A DNA stretch of 64,000 bases. It comes from Bin80 sp026709335. GTDB lineage: Bacteria; Bacteroidota; Rhodothermia; Rhodothermales; Bin80. The DNA lies in the NCBI GenBank assembly GCA_965200825.1, contig OZ241385.1:496001-560000 (forward strand), written 5' to 3'. Below, piece after piece: positions 27,780 through 35,858 of this stretch (positions are counted from its first letter, which is position 1; each line of letters begins with the position of its first letter). The notes under the pieces were generated by a model. The model did no database searches and was not told the DNA's origin. It saw nothing but the letters and a program-made list of their open reading frames with translations. The position numbers and the translations under genes are program-made.

Positions 27780-27780
27780 A

Positions 27781-30177
27781 ATGAATCGACTGCGTGTGTT
27801 TCTCTTTTTTATAGGAGTAATATTTGTGATGGACGCCTCCGCTGTGAGTGCACAAGACACGGGGCGCATCCGGGGCGTCGTTTATCAGACTGATGATGCA
27901 TCAGTTGTGAACGATGCTACCGTTACCTTGGTTGGCTTGAATTATTCCCAAAGGGTGAATGAATCGGGGGAATTTGTCTTTGAAGATGTTACCCCGGGTT
28001 CGGTGCTTTTGCGTGCTGAGAGTCCATCTTGGGGGCAAAATTCAAAAACAATCATAGTAACTGCTGGCGAAACGATTGAAATTGATATTGAGGTCGGTCT
28101 ATCTTTGCGTTTGGAGGAGATTGTAGTATCTGCAGGTCCTACTGCTGTAAGTCGCTCGGAACTGGTGAATCCAGTGGGTGTCATAACCGAAAACGATCTC
28201 CGTGAACTGGGTGGATTCAATTTAGGAGAATCGTTGAAAAATCAGGCGGGCATGGCATCCACGTATTTTGGACCTGGTGCCAGCCGCCCCATTATTGGTG
28301 GCGTTGGGGGGAGCAGAGTCAAAATTCTCCGGCATGGTTTGGATGTCGGCGATGTGAGTGACCAAAGTGAAGATCACGCTGTAAGTGTCGATGCTTTTGG
28401 TGCCAAGCGAATCGAAATTATTCGTGGCCCGGCGGCACTTTTGTACGGAAGTAATATTACCGGTGGGGTGGTGCATATTCTTGATGGGCGAATTCCCAAC
28501 GAAAAGCCGGTGAACCGGATTGAGGGAACGATTCTGGGGAGAGGTGGACTGGGGGCTAGTGAGCGTGGTGGTGGCGGAAATTTGACAGGTGCTTTTGGAA
28601 ATCTCGTGTGGCGTGCAAGTGGCTTATTACGTGAAACAGGAGATGTTTCCACACCTTTGTTCAATCCAGAGGACGTTCACGAGGAAGGAGAGCATCATGA
28701 TGACCACGAGGATCATGATGAACATGAAGAGGAAGAACCTCGTCTAGTAGATCATATCGAAAACTCAAATACATCTTTATCAAGAGGTTCGTTGGGTATG
28801 TCTTGGCTTGGTACGCGAGGGTATATTGGAGCAGCTGTCAGCTTCCACAACACTGATTACGGTGTTCCCGGCGGTCATATGCATTCGCACGGCGATCACG
28901 AGGATCATGGCGACCACGAAGACCACGAAGACCACGAGGACCACGAGGACCATGGCGATCACGAGGATCATGAAGAAGAGGAAACCTCCGTGTCTTTAGA
29001 TCTAAACTCCGTTACATACGATGTTGAAGGAGCCTATCGCTTTGGTGATGGATTTGTTAATGGTCTTCGTGCAAGAATTGGTGTGACAGATTATAAACAT
29101 ACCGAACTGGAACAATCTGAGTCAGGCCCGGATGTAGTTGGTATCGTTTATGAAAATAATCAATGGGCAGGACGCCTTGAACTGGATCATTCACTTTATC
29201 CCAATACAAAAGGTGTCATTGGAATACAGGCAAGAAGACGAGATTTGGACCTACAATCTGTTGGAGATCATTCAAGTCTCCCTACGACACTAACGACTGA
29301 CTTGGGTATTTTTGCAATGGAGCGAGTTGATCTTGGAGCACTAAAACTCGAGTTCAGTGGACGTATGCAATGGGTATCTCATGACGCAGTGAACAGGAGG
29401 GATCGATCCTTTTCATCTCTGAGCTTGGGGGGTGGTTTCAATTATAAAGCCAGCGAAAAGATTTCTCTCTCGCTCAGTTTGGCCCGTGCAGCCAAAATAC
29501 CCAGTACAGCGGAGCTATATTTTGATGGATTGCATACAGCCATTCGTTCAGTGGAACGAGGCAACGAGAATCTTGAAGTTGAGGTTACGAACAATGCAAC
29601 CCTTTCCGGCTATGTTCAATCAGCTCTCTTTGATCTCAGAGTTACAGGATATATAAATCAGTCAGACAACTATATCTATTTTGCACCAACAGGCAAAATG
29701 GAAGAGGGAAATCCAGTTCTCGTCACCTCTCAATCCGAGGCCAGAATTACAGGGGCGGAACTGGAAGCTGATATCGATTTGTTTCAGGGAAAAGATTCTC
29801 GTCTAATGCTGGAATTGGACGCAGATTATGTTAATGGACGCCTCACACTCGAAGGAGGCAATTTGCCCCGTATTCCACCGTTACGGTTGGCTGCTACGCT
29901 AGAGTATTATCTCAATAATATCAATGCTAGCTTATCTGTAAACCGTATTTCTAGGCAAGACCGGGTATTCTCACTCACCGAAGATGAGACGAATGGCTAC
30001 ACAATGATAAGCGCCAAAGTAGGGTACCGTTTAATAGTCGGTTCTACGGTTCAAAGCATTTCTTTGCAGGGACTGAACCTTACAAACAAGTTGGCCAGAG
30101 CGCATACATCGCTCCTGAAAGAAATTGTACCGCTGCCAGGTCGTGATATACGCCTGATTTACGCATTACATTTTTAA
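27781..30177 (+). CDS. TonB-dependent outer-membrane receptor with His/Asp-rich loops (probable metal uptake)
   Basis: 798 aa. Signal peptide (MNRLRVFLFFIGVIFVMDASAVSAQ), a carboxypeptidase-regulatory-like beta domain (about 30-115), a plug domain (about 120-235; RIEIIRGPAALLYGSN) and a 22-strand-type barrel ending in an aromatic residue (ALHF). Two extracellular-loop positions are extremely rich in His, Asp and Glu (about 300-320 and 365-400, units such as HEDHEDHEDH). Such loops occur in zinc receptors of the ZnuD type, so zinc or a similar metal is the likely cargo. No Zur-type site was identified. A stem-loop follows the gene. Confidence 0.92.
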   Translation: MNRLRVFLFFIGVIFVMDASAVSAQDTGRIRGVVYQTDDASVVNDATVTLVGLNYSQRVNESGEFVFEDVTPGSVLLRAESPSWGQNSKTIIVTAGETIEIDIEVGLSLRLEEIVVSAGPTAVSRSELVNPVGVITENDLRELGGFNLGESLKNQAGMASTYFGPGASRPIIGGVGGSRVKILRHGLDVGDVSDQSEDHAVSVDAFGAKRIEIIRGPAALLYGSNITGGVVHILDGRIPNEKPVNRIEGTILGRGGLGASERGGGGNLTGAFGNLVWRASGLLRETGDVSTPLFNPEDVHEEGEHHDDHEDHDEHEEEEPRLVDHIENSNTSLSRGSLGMSWLGTRGYIGAAVSFHNTDYGVPGGHMHSHGDHEDHGDHEDHEDHEDHEDHGDHEDHEEEETSVSLDLNSVTYDVEGAYRFGDGFVNGLRARIGVTDYKHTELEQSESGPDVVGIVYENNQWAGRLELDHSLYPNTKGVIGIQARRRDLDLQSVGDHSSLPTTLTTDLGIFAMERVDLGALKLEFSGRMQWVSHDAVNRRDRSFSSLSLGGGFNYKASEKISLSLSLARAAKIPSTAELYFDGLHTAIRSVERGNENLEVEVTNNATLSGYVQSALFDLRVTGYINQSDNYIYFAPTGKMEEGNPVLVTSQSEARITGAELEADIDLFQGKDSRLMLELDADYVNGRLTLEGGNLPRIPPLRLAATLEYYLNNINASLSVNRISRQDRVFSLTEDETNGYTMISAKVGYRLIVGSTVQSISLQGLNLTNKLARAHTSLLKEIVPLPGRDIRLIYALHF

Positions 30178-30188
30178 TCTGATATCAA

Positions 30189-30220
30189 AGCTTCCTCTCG
30201 ATTGATTTCGAGGGGAAGCT
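30189..30220. terminator. stem-loop between convergent genes
   Basis: GCTTCCTCTCGA and TCGAGGGGAAGC pair with one wobble around TTGATT, between the convergent receptor gene and the DUF4143 remnant. The T-run is weak, so it may be a bidirectional terminator or just a stabilising hairpin. Confidence 0.55.
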
Positions 30221-30241
30221 TCGTTCAATTGCGCATCATGT

Positions 30242-30675
30242 TCAGTTTTCCCAGAGCATGCGGATTGGAATAACATACATTCCATCTCCGTAACTCGCGC
30301 ATATCTCTCCATCGTAGAGCACTGCCCCAAATCTGAATTTGTCAGGATGGGCAGCCTTTATCCTGCGCAGCTCCTTGAAATCAGAATCAAATACCGTGGC
30401 AGAAGCTTTGATTTCAATACCTGCTAACTCAAGGGCGCCTCGCTCAATGATGAGGTCAACTTCACCCCCATCACGGTTGCGAAAATGATGGAACATATAG
30501 GGTTCGTCGGATGAGCTGGCTTGTCGTCTCAACTCCTGATAAACAAATGACTCAACCAGGTGTCCAAATAAAGCACGATTTTCAAGCAACGTATTTGGAT
30601 TTACGCCTATCAGCCCGTGGATAAAGCAGTTTTTTGACTGCGTATTTCCAAGATTTGCCATTTGTAGTGAAACGG
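30242..30675 (-). pseudogene. C-terminal DUF4143 fragment of an AAA_14-type ATPase
   Basis: The open frame 30242-30661 encodes the DUF4143 half of an ATPase (LFGHLVESFVYQELRRQ, GGEVDLIIERG, GIEIKAS). Just upstream the expected residues (NPFHYK) appear in another frame, so it is frameshifted as well as lacking its AAA domain. A matching N-terminal AAA fragment lies at 32745-33127 in the same orientation, and about 2 kb of transposase remnant and propeller gene separates them. The fragments may be one broken gene. Confidence 0.6.
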
Positions 30676-30781
30676 GTTATTTGAGCATTTTTGATCTCAG
30701 TTCGGGGCAGGTGAGGCGAATCTGGTGCTACAGGCTTGAATATGAACGTTTTCGCCCAAAAATCAACCCAAAAGGGCCCTC

Positions 30782-31336
30782 CTACCACCCCGCCAGTGCC
30801 AATTGGACGGACATCTCCCCTTGAAGCACTCTGGGTTTACCAACCCCAAGGATTTGGCGCATCAAAATTCCCGGATTCAAGGCTGCCCCTTGCAGCATGA
30901 TTCGCTTCGAAATTTCAATTTGACCTCATACATGAACCCGACGTAACCCACCCGTCTCCAACAAATGCGCAAACGCCCGCTCCATTTTCTCTCCTCGCTG
31001 ACGAAGTAAGGACCTCCCACGTGCCCCCTTGATTCGACGCCGATTTGCATAGGTCGGCTGCTGCGCCTCTCTGTTCTTGCTCCATTTGCGACGCTCACGA
31101 TTCGGCTCGCTGATGGAACTGCGAAGCCCACGCTCTTTCACCGAAACCATCACCGCATTGGAATGATATCCCTTATCCGTCACAACCTCTTCTGCGCGCA
31201 ACTCCATTGCATCCAGGTGCTCGGTTATTACATCCAATGTCTCTTCAATGGACGCCGTATCCCCACCGTCCATCGTTTGAACCGTCACCGCAACCAAGGC
31301 CATTTCCTCTAATAGGGCTGTCTTCCCCGCACTCAA
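30782..31336 (-). pseudogene. decayed DDE transposase (C-terminal part, internal stop)
   Basis: The frame from 31336 encodes the C-terminal part of a DDE transposase: VVAVTVQ-like AVTVQTMDGGDTASIEETL, VTDKGYHSNAVM, YANRRRI, LLRQRGEKMERAFAHLLETGG. A TGA at 30926-30928 interrupts it where CGA (Arg) is expected, and the same frame then continues (GQIEISKRIMLQGAALNPGILMR) to a TAG at 30782. The N-terminal half is missing. I take it as an ISNCY/IS1182-like element relic. Confidence 0.7.
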
Positions 31337-31500
31337 TTAGTCCGTGATTATTCGGACATCGGGTGGAATGTTTTCACCATATATCTGGTGTACTTCAGTA
31401 GTATCGCAGAGGCACATCAATCAGGAATGTGTGCAGATGGACACCAAGAAAAAGAGCAGACAGAGAAATCTGAACTGCGATTCAGATTCCGAACAAACCA

Positions 31501-32646
31501 CTATTTCGACGAAATAGAATATACAACGATATATGGACCGTATATTTCAGACTCAACACTCGCATACGCTCGCCCTCCTTGTATAGTTTTTAAGAGTAAA
31601 TTTGAGGGCAGTTCCATTTCGCCGACCAATTTGTTATCTGAACCAATAATCATCCATAGAGCAAGTTCCGCACCAGTGTCAGGGTACTTTCTGATCCATA
31701 TGTGTCCGTGATCATCAACGACCATTGCATCATATGCTGGTTTTGTTTCTGGTATCAATTCAGATTGAAGTATCACCTGATGGTTTTCCTCCATGTGATT
31801 TGAGGCAACGATAGACTCTAGTTCTTTCCGAGTAACAGATTGGGCTTCATGTTCGGCTTTTATGATTTGTATTTGTTCTCCCATATCTGAGATGATAGAG
31901 ATATTAATCGTGTCATTCCATCCAGCATACAATACTCCGTTCTTAAAGACGAAAAAGGGTGACCTGCCAAAGGGTCGTAGCATCACGGTAATGGATGATT
32001 CCTGAGTCTTAATTAAGCGCTCTGTGGCAGGAAGTTCTGCCATGGGGTGTTGTACCTTAACATCTTGCCAATCTATAAAATTTATTACACTAGTTCTAGG
32101 ATCATCGGGTTCTATACCCCATTCATTCCCAGAAGGTCGGTATGGTGTGTCAAATTTGTAGAGATATCCTTTTTTCGTAACGCCAAGTAATTCAGAGGGA
32201 CTGGAAAAATTTGATTCAGCGTTAACTGTAGTCCTACTATAAACGTATTGAAGCGTTTTTGGGTCAAATACCACGAGTCTATTTAACTCCCGGTCAAAAA
32301 CATAGATTGAATCTTCAAGTCCAATGATTACGCTAGTGCTATTTCTGAATTCCCCAGGACCTGCGCCCACAGCACCTAAATAGCCAGCGAAATCTCCTCT
32401 GTCTGAGAAAGACATGATGGGAGATTCTCTCCATCCACCTCCAACGAATAACTGGCCGTTACTATTCACAGAAATCTGTGAATGCAAATGAGATCGGAAC
32501 AGGATAGTATCGCCAGCAGACTCGTCTCCAATTCTAAAAATCTCCGTGAACTGGTACGGAGACTTGTTCACCTGAGCCTCTGTCACTTGATGTAGGGCAA
32601 AAGAAAAACAAGTACAAAGTATGGGGAGAAACGAGGTTGATCTCAT
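31501..32646 (-). CDS. secreted 6-bladed beta-propeller protein
   Basis: About 381 aa from the ATG at 32646, which gives a signal peptide (MRSTSFLPILCTCFSFALHQVTEAQ); an upstream ATG at 32742 also fits. The repeats (FRIGDESAGDTILF, GQLFVGGG, GAGPGEF, IYVFDRELNRLVVFD) are those of the BF3872-type 6-bladed propeller family of Bacteroidota. Exported, function unknown. It lies between two halves of a broken ATPase gene and beside a transposase relic, so it probably arrived with, or was left by, rearrangement. A truncated paralogue is at 16054-16482. Confidence 0.8.
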   Translation of the reverse strand: MRSTSFLPILCTCFSFALHQVTEAQVNKSPYQFTEIFRIGDESAGDTILFRSHLHSQISVNSNGQLFVGGGWRESPIMSFSDRGDFAGYLGAVGAGPGEFRNSTSVIIGLEDSIYVFDRELNRLVVFDPKTLQYVYSRTTVNAESNFSSPSELLGVTKKGYLYKFDTPYRPSGNEWGIEPDDPRTSVINFIDWQDVKVQHPMAELPATERLIKTQESSITVMLRPFGRSPFFVFKNGVLYAGWNDTINISIISDMGEQIQIIKAEHEAQSVTRKELESIVASNHMEENHQVILQSELIPETKPAYDAMVVDDHGHIWIRKYPDTGAELALWMIIGSDNKLVGEMELPSNLLLKTIQGGRAYASVESEIYGPYIVVYSISSK

Positions 32647-32744
32647 AGAAGCCTTCATCAAAAACAGGACAGGGAAGCACAAAGCAACATTACTCAAAAG
32701 GTGACGCATCCGCAGCTGCGAGTGAATAAAGATCAATTTCATTG

Positions 32745-33127
32745 TTACAACCCCACAAAGTTGGTGAATAAAGAATAGATATTAGCAGTATGCATACGAA
32801 TAAAGCGTCCAGGCATTCTGTGACGATCTACCGACAGTTTCAAAATGCGAGCCAATCCTGGTACACGTTGGATTTCATCAAGTATAGTATGATCTGGGCA
32901 ATCGCTCACAAAACCCAATGGGTCATTCTGAGCAACTAGTAGTCGGGTATCTTTATCGTCAAAGGTGAAATAGGAAAACCCGAGCTTTTTGCTACGCTTT
33001 TTGCCAAAGTTGTCTTTCCGCATTGACGAGGGCCATGAATCAGTATGACAGGTGAATCTCCAATTGCTTCATGAAATAAACATCTTATTTGTCGGGGAAT
33101 CAAGCTCTTTTTGGGCATTTCAGTCAA
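32745..33127 (-). pseudogene. N-terminal AAA_14 ATPase fragment, frameshifted and truncated
   Basis: From 33127 the frame reads IPRQI..ILIHGPRQCGKTTLAKSVAK (Walker A), then loses homology. The continuation KLGFSYFTFDDKDTRLLVAQ ... TILDEIQRVPGLA (Walker B region) is in another frame. The break is at an A5 run (32986-32990 on the plus strand as T5); one extra A restores the frame. Homology stops after RMPGRF near 32800. Likely the front half of the DUF4143 fragment at 30242-30675. Confidence 0.7.
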
Positions 33128-33144
33128 ATTGACAGTAAATGTAC

Positions 33145-33201
33145 CGGCAGATTAACAATATACATATCGGCAGATTAACAATTTCATTGTCGGCGGATTA
33201 C
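33145..33201 (+). repeat. three iterated repeats, period 23 bp, resembling an insertion-sequence end
   Basis: CGGCAGATTAACAAT occurs at 33145-33159 and 33168-33182, and a diverged third unit TGTCGGCGGATTAC starts at 33189. Iterated CGGC-GATTAAC units of this spacing resemble the multiple transposase-binding repeats at IS21-family ends. No IS21 genes are next to it, so it would be a solitary end. Confidence 0.4.
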
Positions 33202-33448
33202 CCAGAACAGCTGATCAATTTCCTAAAGGATGCAGTTATGCAGGCTATACAATACGTATCTCAAAGCTCGAGGCGCAGATTATAGATGCTTCTGTTGTGA
33301 GGAGCCGTTAAGCGATTGGCAGACGTTATAGCGCGCAATAGCTATAAAATTCCAAGAAATAGGCATTGAAACCAACCAATAATCATCCAGATAATGGCTT
33401 GCCTGGCAATCAGTATGATTTTGTGGGAACGTAAGGGAGAATTTCAAT
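33202..33448. other. gene-free stretch beside the iterated repeats
   Basis: Together with 33128-33201 this makes about 320 bases without a supported gene, between the AAA fragment and the substrate-binding protein gene. Apart from the iterated repeats nothing was recognised. Confidence 0.35.
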
Positions 33449-34606
33449 CTATTTCCCCAAGGGCGCAAGATTGCGACCACGTGCGACACCGACTAACGGA
33501 GTAAAGTCGGCATCCCCGTTTTTGTCAAAAGAAAACGAACCATAAATCGTATCTACGTTGCGCATATCGGCCAATTCCTCTCTGACATTCTCACTACTCG
33601 GATTTGCGCCTGCGTCTTCAATTGCTTCCAAGAGAAGACCCACTGCCGCATAGGTTCGGGCGTGCTGATCATTCGGGGTATCACCGTATCGTTTTTCGAA
33701 TGCTGCTACAAATTCTTTACTAGCAGCATGAGTGCTACCAGAAATCCATACCTGGATTGCAAAAATCCCCTCTGTAGCTATCGGATTTGTTTCTCGAGCT
33801 AAACGGAGATCAGAGGTGCTGAGGAGCGGGATGATAATCGGTATACCGCGTAAGCCTAATTCATGAGCCCTTAAGATAAAGTGAATGCGGTCAGGCGCCT
33901 GTCCGAAAAAGACAAGAGCGTCTATTTTCTCATTTGTGTTGGCCAGTGCTCTGATCTGAGAATCCATTTCAGGGACAATCTCGTCATCAAAACGACTGAA
34001 TGTCTCTTTGAGATTCAGCGTAACTCCACTCAGTTTGCCAAGTTCTTCAACGAATTTATCACGTGCACTCTTGGAGAATCGGTCAGCCTGATTGGTCACC
34101 GTTGCAACATTGGTATACTTTATAAACTCATGAGTTGCACGAACACCTTCCGGTATCAAAATATCGACAGTAAGCGAGGACCTGAAGAGCCACTGAGATT
34201 CAGCTGACAAGCCTGCTGCTGCAGAGGCCGGGGCAATTGTGACAATCCCGGATTCGTCAATGAGGGAAGTGACATGTGCAGTATTGGAAGAGGTAAATGG
34301 TCCTATTACAAATCTTACGCCATCTGCAATGAGGTTCTCAAAGGCTTCTTCGGCCCCCTCAGTTGTACTTCCAGTGTCCTCAATGATCAGCCTGTAGGGC
34401 GGGGTATCTTCGGAACGAGATTCATTCGCAAGTGCGATGGACATTTCGGCGGCTATACGCATGTTTTGGCCAGCTCTGGCCAGGGCGCCCGTTAATGGTG
34501 CAGCTAGGCCAATATAGGTTTCTATGGGTTCGTCGGTAGAATTTGAGTCACATGAACTCAAGGACACAACGAGCAAAACAGAGAGGACGAGCGATAGAAA
34601 TCTCAT
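33449..34606 (-). CDS. periplasmic leucine/branched-chain-type substrate-binding lipoprotein
   Basis: 385 aa with a lipoprotein signal (LLVVSLSSC). The mature part is a type I periplasmic-binding fold like LivJ/LivK (IGLAAPLTGALARAGQNM, LIADGVRFVIGPFTSSN, IVTIAPASAA). In ABC importers it would deliver amino acids or amides, but no permease or ATPase gene is adjacent, so it may serve a distant transporter or act as a sensor. Upstream (34607-34680) TTG and TATAAC boxes suggest its own promoter. Confidence 0.88.
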   Translation of the reverse strand: MRFLSLVLSVLLVVSLSSCDSNSTDEPIETYIGLAAPLTGALARAGQNMRIAAEMSIALANESRSEDTPPYRLIIEDTGSTTEGAEEAFENLIADGVRFVIGPFTSSNTAHVTSLIDESGIVTIAPASAAAGLSAESQWLFRSSLTVDILIPEGVRATHEFIKYTNVATVTNQADRFSKSARDKFVEELGKLSGVTLNLKETFSRFDDEIVPEMDSQIRALANTNEKIDALVFFGQAPDRIHFILRAHELGLRGIPIIIPLLSTSDLRLARETNPIATEGIFAIQVWISGSTHAASKEFVAAFEKRYGDTPNDQHARTYAAVGLLLEAIEDAGANPSSENVREELADMRNVDTIYGSFSFDKNGDADFTPLVGVARGRNLAPLGK

Positions 34607-34824
34607 TGCAACAGGTTAATTATTGGAGATGAAATAACAGGTGTTATAACTATTGTTTATACAACAAAGGCCCCGAAAAGTACAGAAAAGCAAAGGAGAG
34701 AATCATAACTGAGGTTATCATCGAAAGATAAACGTAGCGATTAGCCAAAATCAAGAGGTCACAGAAAAGCAAGAGGAACACCTTCTGATCTCATCTGCTC
34801 GAAAATAAATTTTCGATAGATTGC

Positions 34825-35184
34825 TCAGTGTGAAGGAGGTTCCTTGTCGGAAGGCTCAGAGACCGGTTCTGTAATTGCAGGTTCTGTAATTCCAAGGTTC
34901 CCGCGAAACTCCGTATCAGCAAACGTCAGTGCCAGAAAAACCACAACAAATACAACTCCAAGTACGACTGCCAATAGATTCACCTTATTATCATACTTCA
35001 GAGCCATGAAGATCATCGCAACGAGGATTGCCTTGAAGCCAGCAATGGATAATGCCAGAGGAACATTTAGTGCTCCCAAATCAATTCGTGCGGTGATCAC
35101 AGTGACTACCGTCAGAACCAGGAGTATAGCGAACACTATACTGAGTGTGCGCAGGGGAATAATGTGATGATGGCCCTGTGCCAT
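34825..35184 (-). CDS. ctaF: cytochrome c oxidase subunit IV (prokaryotic type)
   Basis: 119 aa from the ATG at 35184, which follows the subunit III stop by 11 nt. Three membrane segments (about 12-32, 40-60, 68-90) follow MAQGHHH, then an acidic/proline C-tail with the short repeat ITEP. Structural subunit of the caa3 oxidase and last gene of the respiratory operon. Confidence 0.85.
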   Translation of the reverse strand: MAQGHHHIIPLRTLSIVFAILLVLTVVTVITARIDLGALNVPLALSIAGFKAILVAMIFMALKYDNKVNLLAVVLGVVFVVVFLALTFADTEFRGNLGITEPAITEPVSEPSDKEPPSH

Positions 35185-35195
35185 AGAGAATACCT

Positions 35196-35858
35196 CTATA
35201 TCAGATAAAGTAGTGGGAAAAGAAAGATCCAGATAATGTCCACCAAGTGCCAGTACAAGCCGGTCAGCTCTACCGGAGTATACCACTGAGGTGAAAAATG
35301 ACCGCGTGCCACGCGCGTAGCAAGCCATCCAAACATCCCCATCCCGACAAGTACGTGGACGCCATGGATTCCAGTCATGACAAAATATATGCTAAAAAAT
35401 TGCGGTGCAAACGGAACGTTATACTTGGAGTAATCTTTGCCGTCAATAATGCCATGTGGGTCAAAGCCTGCTCCCGGGAAAATTCCATGAGAAAATTTAT
35501 CTGAATATTCAAAATACTTCACGACCATAAAAGCGGCAGCGCATAAAAGCGTGAGTATAATGAGCAGAAAAACTTTGTCATTTTGTCCTTTTTGTACGTA
35601 GTGGATTGAAAGGGCAACCGTAAAGCTTGATGCCAGAAGTACCACTGTATTCAGAGCTCCCAAGCGCCAGTCCAATAATTCGCTGGCCTGAAGGAAGACC
35701 TCTGGGTGCCATGATCTGTATACTGCATATGCCACAAACATCCCTGCAAAAAGGAGAATTTCTGTGACTAAAAACAGCCACATACCTAGTTTTGCAGCAT
35801 CAAACTGCTGCTCGTGGCTCACGAAATAGTGCTTAAGTGTTGTGTCTGCACTACTCAT
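35196..35858 (-). CDS. ctaE: cytochrome c oxidase subunit III
   Basis: 220 aa, about six membrane segments. The N-terminus (AAKLGMWLFLVTEILLFAGMF) and the GIHGVHVLVG and YWHLVDIIWIFLFPLLYL motifs are those of haem-copper oxidase subunit III. Its ATG overlaps the subunit I stop by 4 nt. Part of the caa3 oxidase. Confidence 0.95.
   Translation of the reverse strand: MSSADTTLKHYFVSHEQQFDAAKLGMWLFLVTEILLFAGMFVAYAVYRSWHPEVFLQASELLDWRLGALNTVVLLASSFTVALSIHYVQKGQNDKVFLLIILTLLCAAAFMVVKYFEYSDKFSHGIFPGAGFDPHGIIDGKDYSKYNVPFAPQFFSIYFVMTGIHGVHVLVGMGMFGWLATRVARGHFSPQWYTPVELTGLYWHLVDIIWIFLFPLLYLI

Noticed and set aside
28860..28985. Short tandem DNA repeats that could be mistaken for a CRISPR array
   Set aside because: They are contiguous codons of the His/Asp-rich loop of the TonB receptor, without spacers.
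30582..30788. Open frame of 68 codons on the minus strand
   Set aside because: It is an alternative frame over the DUF4143 relic and its flank; only the region near 30675 shows family resemblance, in a different frame.
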